DNA from: Pseudocercospora fijiensis CIRAD86
Lineage: Eukaryota; Ascomycota; Dothideomycetes; Mycosphaerellales; Mycosphaerellaceae
Reading direction: 5' to 3'
Length of the DNA: 64,000 nucleotides
Assembly (NCBI RefSeq): GCF_000340215.1
Contig: NW_006921532.1
Span: forward strand, 1,529,337 to 1,593,336
The translations under genes and the position numbers were made by a program. This document shows, piece by piece, positions 21,641-32,143 of this stretch. Positions within the stretch are counted from its first letter, which is position 1; every line of letters begins with the position of its first letter. Below the pieces are notes generated by a model. The model was not told the origin of the DNA, did not search any database, and worked only from the letters and a program-made list of their open reading frames with translations.

Positions 21641-22459
21641 ATGCCCCTCGCAAAGCCCTCAAACATCAACACCCCCGTCCTCTCCCAATTCAACCTCACC
21701 GGAAAAACCGCCGCAGTAACCGGCGGAGCGCGAGGAATCGGCCTCGAAGTCGTCCGAGCCCTCGCAGAAGCCGGCGCCTCCGTCGCCTTAATCTACACAG
21801 CCTCAAGTAACGCTGTAGAAACCGCATCAAAAATCTCTTCCGAAACCGGCCAAAAAGTCGTGGCCTACAAATCCGATGTTCGGGATAAAGATACCATTAC
21901 CGCAACGATCAACCAAATCGCCCAAGATTTCGGGGGTGGTTTGGATATTTGTGTTGCGAATGCGGGGATTGCGAGCCATTTTGAGGGGTTGGAGTATACG
22001 GCTGAGCAATGGAGGGAAATCATGAGGGTGAATCTTGATGGGGCGATGTTTACTGCGCAAGCTGCGGGCAAGATTTTTCAAACGCAAAAGCAAGGGGCCG
22101 GGTTCGGGGCGGGATCGATGATTTTTACGGCTTCGGTTTCGGCGCTTTTGGTGAATGTGCCGCAACGACAGGCTGCGTATAATGCTTCGAAGGCTGCGGT
22201 TGTGCATTTGGCCAAGTGTCTCGCTGTGGAGTGGGTGGATTTTGCGAGGGTGAATTGTATTAGTCCGGGTTTTATTGAGACGGAGATGTTGGCGGTGCAT
22301 CCGAAGGAGTGGAGGGATCATTGGAGTCTTTTGGTGCCAGCCGGGAGGAATGCTGAGGCGGCGGAACTCAAGGGGGCGTATGTTTTTCTTGCGTCGCAGG
22401 CTTCTTCGTATATGACTGGGGCGAATATTGTCATTGATGGGGGGTATACACTTCCGTAG
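21641..22459 (+). CDS. SDR, mannitol dehydrogenase / sorbose reductase-like
   Basis: An intronless frame of 272 residues with a good start context (CCACAATGCC). It is a classical short-chain dehydrogenase: cofactor motif TGGARGIG (about 27-34), NAG motif (VANAGIA), catalytic Ser in FTASVSALL, Tyr and Lys in YNASK, and a C-terminal DGGYTLP. The layout and DGGYT ending are typical of fungal NADP-mannitol 2-dehydrogenase, L-sorbose reductase (SOU) and L-xylulose reductase relatives. It should interconvert a ketose and a polyol in the cytosol. It is the first intact gene right of the transposon and is convergent with the aldolase gene 100 bp away. Confidence 0.85.
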   Translation: MPLAKPSNINTPVLSQFNLTGKTAAVTGGARGIGLEVVRALAEAGASVALIYTASSNAVETASKISSETGQKVVAYKSDVRDKDTITATINQIAQDFGGGLDICVANAGIASHFEGLEYTAEQWREIMRVNLDGAMFTAQAAGKIFQTQKQGAGFGAGSMIFTASVSALLVNVPQRQAAYNASKAAVVHLAKCLAVEWVDFARVNCISPGFIETEMLAVHPKEWRDHWSLLVPAGRNAEAAELKGAYVFLASQASSYMTGANIVIDGGYTLP

Positions 22460-22559
22460 AAAGGGAGGTGAGATGCTGAAGTTGTGGTTCTTTCGATTCT
22501 GTCACACGTCAATTTTATGCGAGAATGTGTACGCATCGAAACATGTTCTCTCTCATTGA

Positions 22560-23484
22560 CTACGCCTTCCCTGCGCTCCCACACCGGTGCATCCAGAGTT
22601 CCGTAAGCTTGGCAACTTTGTTTACACCTTCCTCCATTAATTTCGTAATCACGGTTGTCGGCGCAGCCTCTTTCAAGTAATTGTTATAATCCTCCAAGAC
22701 CAGCTTGTTAACATTGATCTTCGAGCATCCCCCTTTGATACACTTCGTCATGATATCCTCCGGGAAATCATTCGTACCATGTAAAACCACCCGCACATCC
22801 CTCTTTTTACAGTCTCGATAAATCGACTCCAGCCTGTCATATTCCAACACCGGCCCCCGCTTCCCATACTCACCATGCACATTTCCAAAAGCCGGAGCAA
22901 GGAAATCCACACCCGTATCCACAAACTCTTCAATCTCCTCCGGGGTCGTCAAAAGTCCACTCAAATCAGCCGTATCCGCAATCCCATCCTCACCCCCTTC
23001 AATCCGACCAGGCTCCGCTTCCGTCGAAATCCCGCGTTCATGACAATACGCCACAAGCTCTTTCGTCAAGCGAAGATTCTCTTCTTTCTCATAATGCGAC
23101 ATGTCCACCATGATGGAATCGAATGGAAGGTTGTCGGCCGCATATCGAACCATGTCTTTGTCTTGACAGTGGTCGAGGTGGACTGAGATGGGGACTTTAG
23201 CGGCTTTGGCTGCGATGGCTGCGGTGTGGATGAGAAGGCCATTGCTGAAATTGATGGCCCAGGGGAAGAATTGGAGGATTAGAGGAGATCGAACGTTCTC
23301 TGCTGCTTTTATTAAACCGAGGATTTGTTCGATGTTGTAGCTGGGACTTCTTAGGATGTTTTTTATGATAGGATTCCTGGAGGGTTTCTCACGCGATGGC
23401 CGCTATAACTCCATAGCCTTCTTTCTCTGCTTTGGCAAGAATTTGAACGGTCTTGTTCGTTGCGAGTAGTTCTTTTGCAGGCAT
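22560..23484 (-). CDS. Short class II ketose (bis)phosphate aldolase-like enzyme
   Basis: Exons 23484..23393 and 23340..22560, with a 52-bp intron (GTGAGA...TCCCAG), give 290 residues. The join AAIA-YNIEQIL restores the conserved N-terminal strand. It belongs to the zinc-dependent class II aldolase family in its short GatY/KbaY-like form rather than the ~360-residue glycolytic fungal enzyme. Visible are HLDHC (catalytic Asp87, zinc His88), AEPGRIEGGEDG, FGNVHG (zinc His186), LHGT (zinc His218) and INVNK. The phosphate loop, normally HGGSG or HGASG, reads HGTND, so substrate binding is probably altered. Its start faces the DHA-kinase gene over 548 bp, suggesting co-regulation and successive steps in one pathway. 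Confidence 0.83.
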
Positions 23485-24032
23485 GCTTGCTGAGTGATTC
23501 GTCTCGCGAAATTCAATGCTTACTTACTGTCGAGAGCAGTGTGAGCTTGCTCCAACCTCTGTACACATTCGAATGTGACCCGCCACGAGGCTTCGGCTGA
23601 AGTCACAAACAGGGACCCATGTCCCTTCCATGCGTTCTACGCGTGATCTGCCACCGAGCGATTCCGTTCTTCAGGTTCGTTCTTTCGATCAATGGTTCGA
23701 TCGGAAACCCATATTGGGCTTGCCGTCTCAGCAATTTGCTAGGCGCTTGGTATTCTACACGTGACCGGCTGCCTTGCTGGCCTGAGTGGAGCCTGAGGAA
23801 GGTAATTTCTCCACCACCTCACGTCGATCGATCTCGGCCTTTGACGCGGTCGTCAGCAGTATCATCAGCTATGCACCACATTTTTAGAGCTCGAGGTGGG
23901 GTCGGTCTGGTTGGGTGAAAAATGTGGCATTTGCATTGTGTAAGTCCTTTGCACTCGACAGAGCGCATAACTCTCTTCCTCCCAATTCTGCAATCCGGTT
24001 GGCGTTCTTTGGCTTCATCATTAACAGCAGCA
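23485..24032. promoter_or_regulatory. Divergent promoter, aldolase / DHA kinase
   Basis: 548 bp separate the two divergent starts. A GTGGGG box at 23896-23901 fits the CreA consensus SYGGRG, which would suit carbon repression, but such hexamers are common. GTAAGT at about 23940 and TTAACAG just before the kinase ATG could delimit a 5'-leader intron. Confidence 0.4.
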
Positions 24033-25863
24033 ATGAGTACCAAACACTTCTTTCACCACACAGAGGGCGTTGTCGTCCAAGGCCTCGATTCGCTGGTCGC
24101 CAGAAATAACCATCTAGCCCTCGATGTTCCAAATAAAGTCGTATATTCCAAAACCCATCACCCGTCCAAAGTTACAGTAATATCAGGAGGAGGCAGTGGC
24201 CACGAGCCAGCATGGAGTGGCTATGTTGGAGATGGTCTGCTGGCTGCTGCAGTGAATGGAGAGGTGTTTGCTAGTCCAAGCACTAAGCAGATCATGGCTG
24301 CTATCAAGCATGTACCCTCAGATGCCGGTGTCATCCTGTGCATCACGAATTACACTGGAGACAACTTGCACTTCGGACTGGCGAGGGAGAAGGCTGCGGG
24401 TATGGGATACAAAGTCGGCGTCTTGCGCATGACAGATGACGTTGCTCTGGGCAGGAAACAGACGGAGAATACGGGCAGACGAGGGCTAGCAGCCAACATG
24501 TTCGTTCTCAAACTCTGCGGCGCTGCTGCCGAGTCAGGGTATTCTTTCGACAAGTGTATGGAAATTGGGTATGCTGTGAACGCGAACGCTGTCACGGTTG
24601 GCTCATCCCTCGACCACTGCCATATTCCTGGTCGCGAGCATCATCGATCGATCTCAGAAGACGCGTACGTCTTGGGTATGGGCATTCACAATGAGCCTGG
24701 TCTTCATGAGATCGCACCAATGCCCAAGGTGGAAGATCTGGTGAGCGACATGCTCAAGTACTGCTTAGATCCGAATGACAAGGACCGCGCGTTCGTCGAA
24801 TTCAAGCCCGATGACGTGGTCTGTCTTCTGATCAACAACTTTGGAGGAATGAGCAACTTCGAATTGGAGGCTCTTACGAGCGTCACTCGCAAGGTTCTGG
24901 AGAAGGAGTGGACAATCACGCCAAAGCGAATATACGCCCAGTGCTTCGAGACGTCGTTGAACGCGCCAGGTTGGTCGATATCACTCTTGAACGTATCCGG
25001 AATAGAGCGAGACACAAAGGCGACTGTACATGGACTTCTGCATCTCCTCGACTTGGACACCACCGCTCCAGCGTGGCCGAGAAATGGTTACAGATATATC
25101 GTTCCCGTGAAAGAGACTGCGAAGATCGCGGTTGCCAACGCTTCAGAGCAAAAGGCGCAAAAGGGTCCTTCTGTTGACGGCGCGGTGTTGGATAAGGCGC
25201 TCCGGACTGCTTGCGATGCCGCTATCAAAGCGGAGCCTTACATCACAAAGTGGGATATTCAAATGGGTGATGGAGATTGTGGCGAGGCTGTGGTCAACAT
25301 GTGCCAAAACGTGCTGAAGGCGCTGGATGGTGGTGTTGCCAAGTCGGGATCGTTCTTTCACATCCTGGACGAGCTATGCGACACTGTTGAAGATATTGGT
25401 GGAAGTCTGGCTGCGATCATCAGCATTATTCTTGCGTCTTTCACGACCAGCCTCCGACAAATATATGCACAGAACGAGAACGGTTCCGCGCTTGACACGA
25501 AGACTGCTGGCCAGGCAGCAGCAGCTGCACTGAAGAACTTGCAAAACTATACTGGTGCAAGAGAGGGAGGTAGGACTGTGATGGATACATTGATACCATT
25601 TTGCCAGACGCTCGAGAAGGACGGTGACCTCGGCAAGGCTGTTGATGCGGCAGAAAGCGGAGCCAAAAGCACATCTGGCATGAAGGCAAAATTTGGCAGA
25701 GGTAAGTGAATGCACAGATCGAAAGGCTGGACGCGCGACTAACCCAGTATCAGCATCATATGTCGGCGAGAAGGCCGAAGCGCAGCAAGATACGCCCCCA
25801 GATCCAGGCGCGATGGCAGCAGCAGTTTTCTTGCGCGGCTTGTTGGAGGGCCTGACGAAGTAA
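24033..25863 (+). CDS. Dihydroxyacetone-kinase-family enzyme
   Basis: Exons 24033..25701 and 25754..25863, with a 52-bp GT-AG intron, give 592 residues, the usual single-chain DAK size. The DhaK domain has SGGGSGHEP (51-59) and the covalent-substrate His in SSLDHCHIPGR (about 191-201). The C-terminal DhaL domain has the Mg-ATP motif MGDGDCG (411-417). It phosphorylates a short ketose: dihydroxyacetone in classical members, erythrulose in others (EYK1 of Yarrowia). The frame is open upstream of ATG 24033, but a GTAAGT...TTAACAG leader intron probably removes that part. The neighbouring aldolase and polyol dehydrogenases imply a catabolic role beyond glycerol metabolism. Confidence 0.92.
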
Positions 25864-26140
25864 TTCGATCTTATCAGATGTGGCACTGTTGGCACTGTGC
25901 AGCCTGTTCCTGACGATTGTGCATTTTCGTGATCGGGATACCTTCAGCCTACGGAAATAAGAAGTTTTCGTTCAAATTCCCGCCGGTATCGCTTCACCCA
26001 TACCCCGCTTGGTGGATGTTGTAAAGCAGGTGCTGCGGGGAGCTCATTCCATCATAGTCGAGGGGAACTCTGCTCATAATGTATTAAAGCATAGAACCTC
26101 CCACAAACAACAGAAATCCACACTTTCTGCTATCCCGATC
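25864..26140. other. Short intergenic
   Basis: 277 bp between the kinase stop and the next SDR start, both on the plus strand. No feature beyond a presumed promoter. Confidence 0.45.
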
Positions 26141-26953
26141 ATGCCAGGTCGTCTTGAAGGAAAGGTTGCCATCGTAACTGGAGGTGCAGGTGGATTTGGA
26201 AAGGGGATTGCACAGAAGTTTAAAGATGAAGGAGCCAAAGTGGTGATCGCTGATTTCGTCGAGGACGCTGGCAAAAAAACCGCGGAAGAGGTTGGATGCG
26301 AGTTTCACCGAACAGACGTCACGAAGCGAGAGGACTGGGAATGTATCAAGAAATTCGTGGATGAGAAGTTTGGGAAATTGGATTTGGTCATCAATAACGC
26401 TGGAACGACGTATCGCAACAAGGTTCGTAGCGCAGTGCACAACTTGCTCAATGTCTCCGTCCGTTGCTAACACACACGCTTCCGCCAGCCCACCGCCGAA
26501 GTCACCGACGAAGACTACGACAAAGTCTTCGCCGTCAACGTCAAATCCGTCTACCTCTCCACAAACGTGCTGGTACCCTACATCCAATCCAAAGGCAACG
26601 GCGGCTGTTTCATCACCATCGCTTCCACGGCCGGAATCCGACCTCGACCGGGTCTGACGTGGTACAATTCTTCCAAAGCGGCGGTCATCAATGCTTCCAG
26701 GACTCTGGCGGTGGAGTATGCCAAGGACAAAATTCGGTTTAATACTGCGTGCCCCGTCGTCGGGTTGGGTACTGGTCTGACGGATTTCTTTTTGGGGAAG
26801 CCGGAGAATCAGGCTGCGTTCCTCGCTACTGTGCCGTTGGGACGGGGCTCGACTCCCCGGGATGTGGCTAATACTTGTTGCTTTTTGTGTAGTGATGAGG
26901 CGGATTTTTTGACGGGCGTGGATGTTCCGGTTGATGGGGGACGCTGTGTTTGA
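26141..26953 (+). CDS. Short-chain dehydrogenase/reductase
   Basis: Exons 26141..26422 and 26489..26953 (66-bp intron, GTTCGT...CGCCAG) give 248 residues. SDR motifs: TGGAGGFGKG near residue 13, INNAGTT, catalytic Ser in TIASTAG, and Tyr-Lys in YNSSK. The C-terminus VPVDGGRCV is typical. It resembles glucose-1-dehydrogenase/FabG-like fungal SDRs. Start ATG 26141 precedes the usual MPGRLEGKVAIVTGG opening. It sits between the DHA kinase and the Zn2Cys6 regulator, so it probably takes part in the same sugar or polyol route. The exact substrate is unknown. Confidence 0.87.
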
Positions 26954-27340
26954 GGGTTTGGCGAGACTACTGTGGAATTCGGTGGTTCTTCAGACTAATG
27001 GCCAAGCCTACGCTCAAAGCTGCAATGCTTGCATGATAACTTTCGCTGATCTTGCTACTGTATCCATATCGCCGGGCACACTGTGATGAGGTCCTTGATG
27101 ACTCTGTGCAACATGCTTGACTACTGGCATGCGTGAGCGCGATGTTCCTGACCCGAGGTCTAGTTCTACCAGCACAGCGCCAAGACAGATCGGACGCCGG
27201 GGCGCCAAGAGTGGGGTCGGAAGATGAGGCCGGGGATTCTGGGGAAAAAGGATAGCAGGCGGAGGAGTTCTCTCTTTCCCACCTCGAAACGAGCACTCTC
27301 GTGATGGGCCAACTGGTGGAAGACGGCAGCTGAGTGCAGC
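26954..27340. other. Intergenic, regulator promoter
   Basis: 387 bp upstream of the Zn2Cys6 regulator. No other feature seen. Confidence 0.4.
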
Positions 27341-29911
27341 ATGCAGGAACACGAGCTTCAGCAAGCACCTGCGCCAACGCCCACCGGCCCAATCCGGAAA
27401 CCCCGAAAGTCTCGCGGTCGCGGGCTGCGCACGACGACAGGATGGTAAGTCGAGCACCATTATCTCACAAGCCCACGACGGCCGGCTGGAGCGAAGTGTG
27501 TCTCGGACACACGTGCCGCAGACAAGACTCCCGTCATCCGTCTTCGACGCGTGCACGCGTGTCACTTTACGCCTTGCCCTACGCCTCAGGCACGACGTAC
27601 GGCAGGAGCGTGCCGCGTGCCGTCGAAGATTCGGTTGCATGATCATCGATGAGTCCCGCGCAAGGCTGAGCTGAGGCCATGTTTCATTCATCATACCGGA
27701 CGCACATCCTGGTCCTGAAGCACGTGCCCGACAGCATGGGAATCGCCATCGCCATCGCTGGAGCTCCTGCTGATCTCGAAATCAGTGCCATCTGTCGCAG
27801 ACGCCATATGAAGTGCGATGAGGTGAGCTTGTGCTGGTGCTGGTGCTGGTGCTGGTGCTGGTGCTGGTGCTGGTGCTGCTGCCCTCTCGCTGCCGTCCAC
27901 TCGTGCTGACCCGCTACATCCTCAACCTTGCAGGTCAAGCCCATTTGTGGACCATGTGCCAAAGGCAGTCGCCCATGCGTGTACGGCAACCTGCCCCCAG
28001 ACATTGATACCCAACCCGCTCGACCGAGTCCAGACGAGCAGCGGCATCAAACTCGTGCTCCTTCTATAACCAGCGGAGGACTCGCTTCACCTGTAGCACA
28101 CCGGCCTCATCATCCGAGCATTTCTTCCGACCCCGGACCCACTCAAGCCATCCCTCACCCAAGACAACATCAACATAGCTTTTCATCTGTATCCGAACGG
28201 CCACAGTCAAAGCAATGGCCGCCCACTCCAACGGATGAAGGCCTAGGCCCGCAGATTATGAGCCCACAAAGCACCTATAGCAACTCAACAGGTTATGGTG
28301 CCGAGGTCGCTCCACTACGCTGGTTCGGACTGCTTGCTGGAGATGCTGCCACGGCATCTCTACATCTTCCTTCCCTTGAGACACTCAGCGATGCCGCCCT
28401 CGCTACACGTTACGACATGCATCCCGACGGCCTTTCTAGACATGAGCGCGGAGGGGCCGCAATTTCGCCTCGTGCTGGCTTTGCGGAGGCTGTCGCCCTA
28501 CAAAATCCCTCGAAGCTATTGCAGATATCAGCTATATCGCCCATGCCAGTGAACGGTAATAATGTTGATGAAAGACAGTACTGGCAGTCACCGGAACCAC
28601 TCCAGCTGAAGGACCACGAATACGACATATTTCAACGCTTCGTGACGGGAGTAAGCCTGTGGGTAAGTAAAGCCAGCAGTTCTTACCCGTTCCTCGCCGT
28701 TCCTGTGCCTCGTCGCATCCCGTGCATTGCCTCTTGCAGGCACCATGCCCAGAACCGTATCTGCGCTCCAGATAAACGTGGTGAGAAAGCCGGCAAAAAT
28801 TGCAGAAGTGTTCATAATTTTCTCCAAGACTCTTGCTGACCGTGTATGGCTGCGCTTCTAGGTCGACCTGTTCGATCCCATGAAACACTTTTCAACTTTG
28901 GTGCCGCATCTTGCGCTCCATAATGAGGGTCTCATGAAGGCGCTTCTGGCCCTGGGCGCTCGGCATTTGTCGATCAAACCGCTCCACACTGGCGAGGCCA
29001 GTGTTGACCGTACAGCTGCAGTCCAGTACTACTACGAGACTTTACAATACCTGCAATCTGCTATGCGCTTCACGTCATATAAAAACAGCCTGGAACTGCT
29101 AGCGACCGTACTGATTGTAAGTACGTATGAGATGATCGATGGTGCTGGCAGCGGCTGGGAGCGCCATCTGAAAGGCGTCTTCTGGATACAACGTAGTCGC
29201 GAGATCAATGGAGAATCTGGGGGGTTTGAACAAGCCATTTGGTGGGCCTGGTTACGACAGGATGTGTGGGCAGCGTTCAGAGAACATCGGCGCTGCTTCA
29301 GTTTCTTCAAACCAACAAAACCCTATCAGAATATGGACATCTGGGACATGGCCTCCAGGGTTGTCTACATTCTTGCGCAAGCAGTGAACTACAGTTCGCA
29401 GGAGGAAAAGAATCTGGGCGAATCAGATTTGACGAATCGCATCTTGAGGGCGAACACCTTGCTCAATATGTTGGATGAATGGAGAGACGGCGTCTCCATT
29501 CACTTCAGCCCGCTCCCTGTTGAGGGACCGTCGAATCGTCCCTTTAAACCATTATGGATTCACCCATCAGCATTTGGCGTCTCAATTCAAATGTACTGTA
29601 TGGCTCGCATACTGCTCCTCATTCATCAGCCATCCGCTGGAGGCTATATGGAATACCTGGCACGTGACAAAGTCATCACAGAGTGTATCGACACCATCGG
29701 TGGAGCGGCGATGAAGCTGACCGACGACGCTTCACGCTTAATGTCTACGCAGTGCCTCTATGCAGCTGGATTGTTCTGCACAGACAATGATAAGCGAGAA
29801 CATATCGCAGAACTCATTCGGGATCACCAAGGACATACAGGCTGGCCAGTCAATACAGATCTGGCCGAAGAGCTGCGGAGTGAATGGTCCAAGCAAAAGC
29901 CATCGGGTTAA
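27341..29911 (+). CDS. Zn2Cys6 fungal transcription factor
   Basis: Four exons, 27341..27444, 27786..27822, 27934..28662 and 28862..29911, give 639 residues. The binuclear zinc cluster appears only after splicing: Cys35, 38, 45, 52, 55 and 62 (C-x2-C-x6-C-x6-C-x2-C-x6-C), built from exons 1, 2 and 3. A basic stretch (RKPRKSRGRGLR) precedes it. Residues about 290 onward (DLFDPMKHFSTLVPHLALHN, then ALLALGARHLS) are the fungal-specific Fungal_trans_2-type domain. A nuclear DNA-binding regulator, it lies within the sugar/polyol block and is the obvious candidate pathway regulator. Introns are 341, 111 and 199 bp. The first is long, so an extra leader exon cannot be excluded. Confidence 0.85.
27831..27881. 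repeat. CTGGTG hexamer array in an intron
   Basis: About eight tandem CTGGTG-type hexamers lie inside intron 2 of the zinc-cluster regulator, directly after its 5' splice site. Confidence 0.85.
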
Positions 29912-30303
29912 AGCGCCGGGTTCAACTCCGCGGCGTATTGTACGCCCAAGTGCTTGTGGTTCTTCAAAGCCTTAGCAGACCCGGACTCGAGACTCGCTGG
30001 GATGAAGAGCGCTCTTGCCCGGACCTTGCAGTGGGTGCTATCCATTTCATCTGACGCTCAGCATCATGTTGTGCACTACGATACCACATAGACCTCATGG
30101 ATCACGCAGCTCGGTCTAATGGTGACAGCTGTCCACTTCTACCGCGGAAGCACTGTCTTTCGCAATTGGACCGAGCACAGTTGAGATGCGAAATAGCGAC
30201 GCGCCACGCTTCGTAGCAGCAAGCCTGGATTACTTGATCTCCACCTGCGAGCCTAGTGGCTCAACAGACTGCAAATTTGTCAGCAAGACTCTACGTGTCG
30301 AAA
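29912..30303. other. Intergenic between convergent genes
   Basis: 392 bp between the regulator and the SDR stop codons. No gene. A tRNA B-box-like string here was considered and rejected. Confidence 0.45.
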
Positions 30304-31273
30304 TCAGGAGATATAGAACGCACTTCCGATCACACCATTGACTGGAATGTCGATTGAGGTTGTGTAGCTTGCCGCGTCGCTCAGCAGATACACATATGCG
30401 CCGCCGAGCTCCTCCACCTCTGCCAATCTGGGAATGCCTGCGAGACACAAGGAGCGTGATCAGCAATGTCTTCATCCAACAGGATTAGAAGTCGAGCACC
30501 AATACCTCCATAGTACTTGAGTTGCTGCTCCCAGTCGGGTTGTTGTGGCACCCAATATGTCATCGCCGTCTTAACCAAACCCGGGCTCACGCTATTGACA
30601 CGGATGCCGTGCTCAGCCCACTCCATCGCCTGGAATTGCATTATCAGAACTCTGCTGCACAGGAACGAGAATTTCACTGACCAAAGTGTGCGTCATGTTC
30701 CGCACACCTGCCTTCGATGCGCCGTACGGCGCAGAAGGCACCCTCTTGTTGGGCCGGTACGAAGCCATGGACGCCGTGAACACAATCGAGCCTTTCACAT
30801 TTTGTTTAATGAAGGCCCTGGCTGCAACGCGAGCACAATAGAAGGACCCGAATAGCTATCAATGTCAGTCGCCACAGGCAAAAATCGCCACCTGCACATA
30901 CATTGATATTCCATAACTGCTCGATCTCTTCGGTCGTGAAATCCAGCGCAGCTTTATGCTTCGTCCGACCAGCATTGACCACGAAGCCATGGAGTCCACC
31001 AGCCTCTTTCAAAATTTGCTCCACCACTTCGGTGACGTTGGCCTCATTGGTGACATCGGCTTTTATCGCCCGGAGCTTCCCAGGATGTTGCTTTGCCACG
31101 GATTCGAATTCTTCGCCTGGGTCTCCAATGTCGATCGAATACACCATTGCGGCATCATTTTCAAGACAACAATCTGCCACGCCCAGCCCTATGCCACGGT
31201 TTGCGCCGGTAATCGCTATCACTTTGCCAGAGAGGCTGATTTTCTTCTGGAGAGGGGTTGTGGATGATGACAT
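30304..31273 (-). CDS. Short-chain dehydrogenase, paralogue A
   Basis: Four exons on the minus strand, 31273..30902, 30855..30682, 30629..30506 and 30437..30304, give 267 residues. Introns are 46, 52 and 68 bp. SDR features: TGANRGIGLG, VNAGRTKH, catalytic Ser in FTASMASYRP, Tyr-Lys in YGASK, and VSPGLVKTAM. The usual C-terminal DGG is replaced by IDIPVNGV. It is clearly paralogous to the SDR at 32144 (same NRGIGLG, FTASM-SYRPN and MTHTLAMEWA segments). It probably oxidises or reduces a polyol/ketose. The start ATG 31273 lies 30 bp before a T-rich leader. Confidence 0.86.
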
Positions 31274-32143
31274 GCTTTTTTTTTCCTTTCGTGAATAGGG
31301 GTGGGAAGAGAAAAATAGTAGTATTGTGATCGTGCTCTGTCGAATTAAGGGTTCAAAAGAACTTTTGGCAGCAGTGAAATCAAACAAGGGACGTTTGGTT
31401 TGCTTTCCGCCAAGCCAAGCAGTGTTCGGCCTCAGCTAGGATGGAGTGGGAAGTATCGATCGGCTCGGAAAGCGCTAGGTATTCTGCCTACGATGGCGAT
31501 ATATTGTACATGGGCAATGACGACCGACGATGCAATGTAACGTCAGCAAAAAAACCAAGGAAAGCTAATAAGCAAACCCTCTCCACGTGGGCTCTCCGCA
31601 TCGTCTCAGTACATAATCTCTTGGAGTCTGGCACGAGTCGACCTCAGGGATTGTTCGAGAAATGCACGAGACGAGGCGTTCATGAACCCTGGTGTATGCC
31701 CTCCCCTCCGCTCCGCAAATAGCTTGTCTTGGACGTGGAGTCGTGGACCTGCATATTCGGCCCTTCCATGCACGCAGCTGCCGCGAGCACGCCCTCAGGT
31801 GACCTTCCGAGAAAGTCGATAGAGCCAGCGGTAGGCTATGGCAATCGCGGCGACTGCTATTGGGAATTGGCGAGTCGAGACTCGATCTCAGTAGTGATTC
31901 TTGCAAAAGAAAAAGATCAAAAGAGAGAGAGAGAGAGAGTGTGTGTGTGTGTGAGAAGTCTCATCGATATCGACATCATAAATTCCATTCCCCTTCCCAA
32001 AAACGAAAAAAAAAGCTATCGTGGTATCATGATAAATGAAAAAAAAAGTCATCTAAGAACATCTCTCTATCAAAAGGCCATTCGTTCATTCCACTCCTCT
32101 CCTCCCAATCACATATGTCCACTTCGGCATATTACTTACTTCA
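31274..32143. promoter_or_regulatory. Upstream region of SDR A with GA/GT microsatellite
   Basis: 870 bp between the two SDR paralogues, both on the minus strand. It contains the promoter of paralogue A and a GA-then-GT dinucleotide run at about 31920-31953. No gene seen. Confidence 0.45.
31920..31953. repeat. (GA)n(GT)n microsatellite
   Basis: About eight GA units run directly into about seven GT units. Confidence 0.85.

Noticed and set aside
28663..28861. A small extra exon inside the third intron of the Zn2Cys6 regulator
   Set aside because: The candidate exon after CTCTTGCAG contains an in-frame TAA; direct joining gives the conserved LW-VDLFDP sequence.
29920..29945. tRNA B-box-like GGTTCAACTCC
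   Set aside because: No matching A box or acceptor-stem pairing at the required distance.
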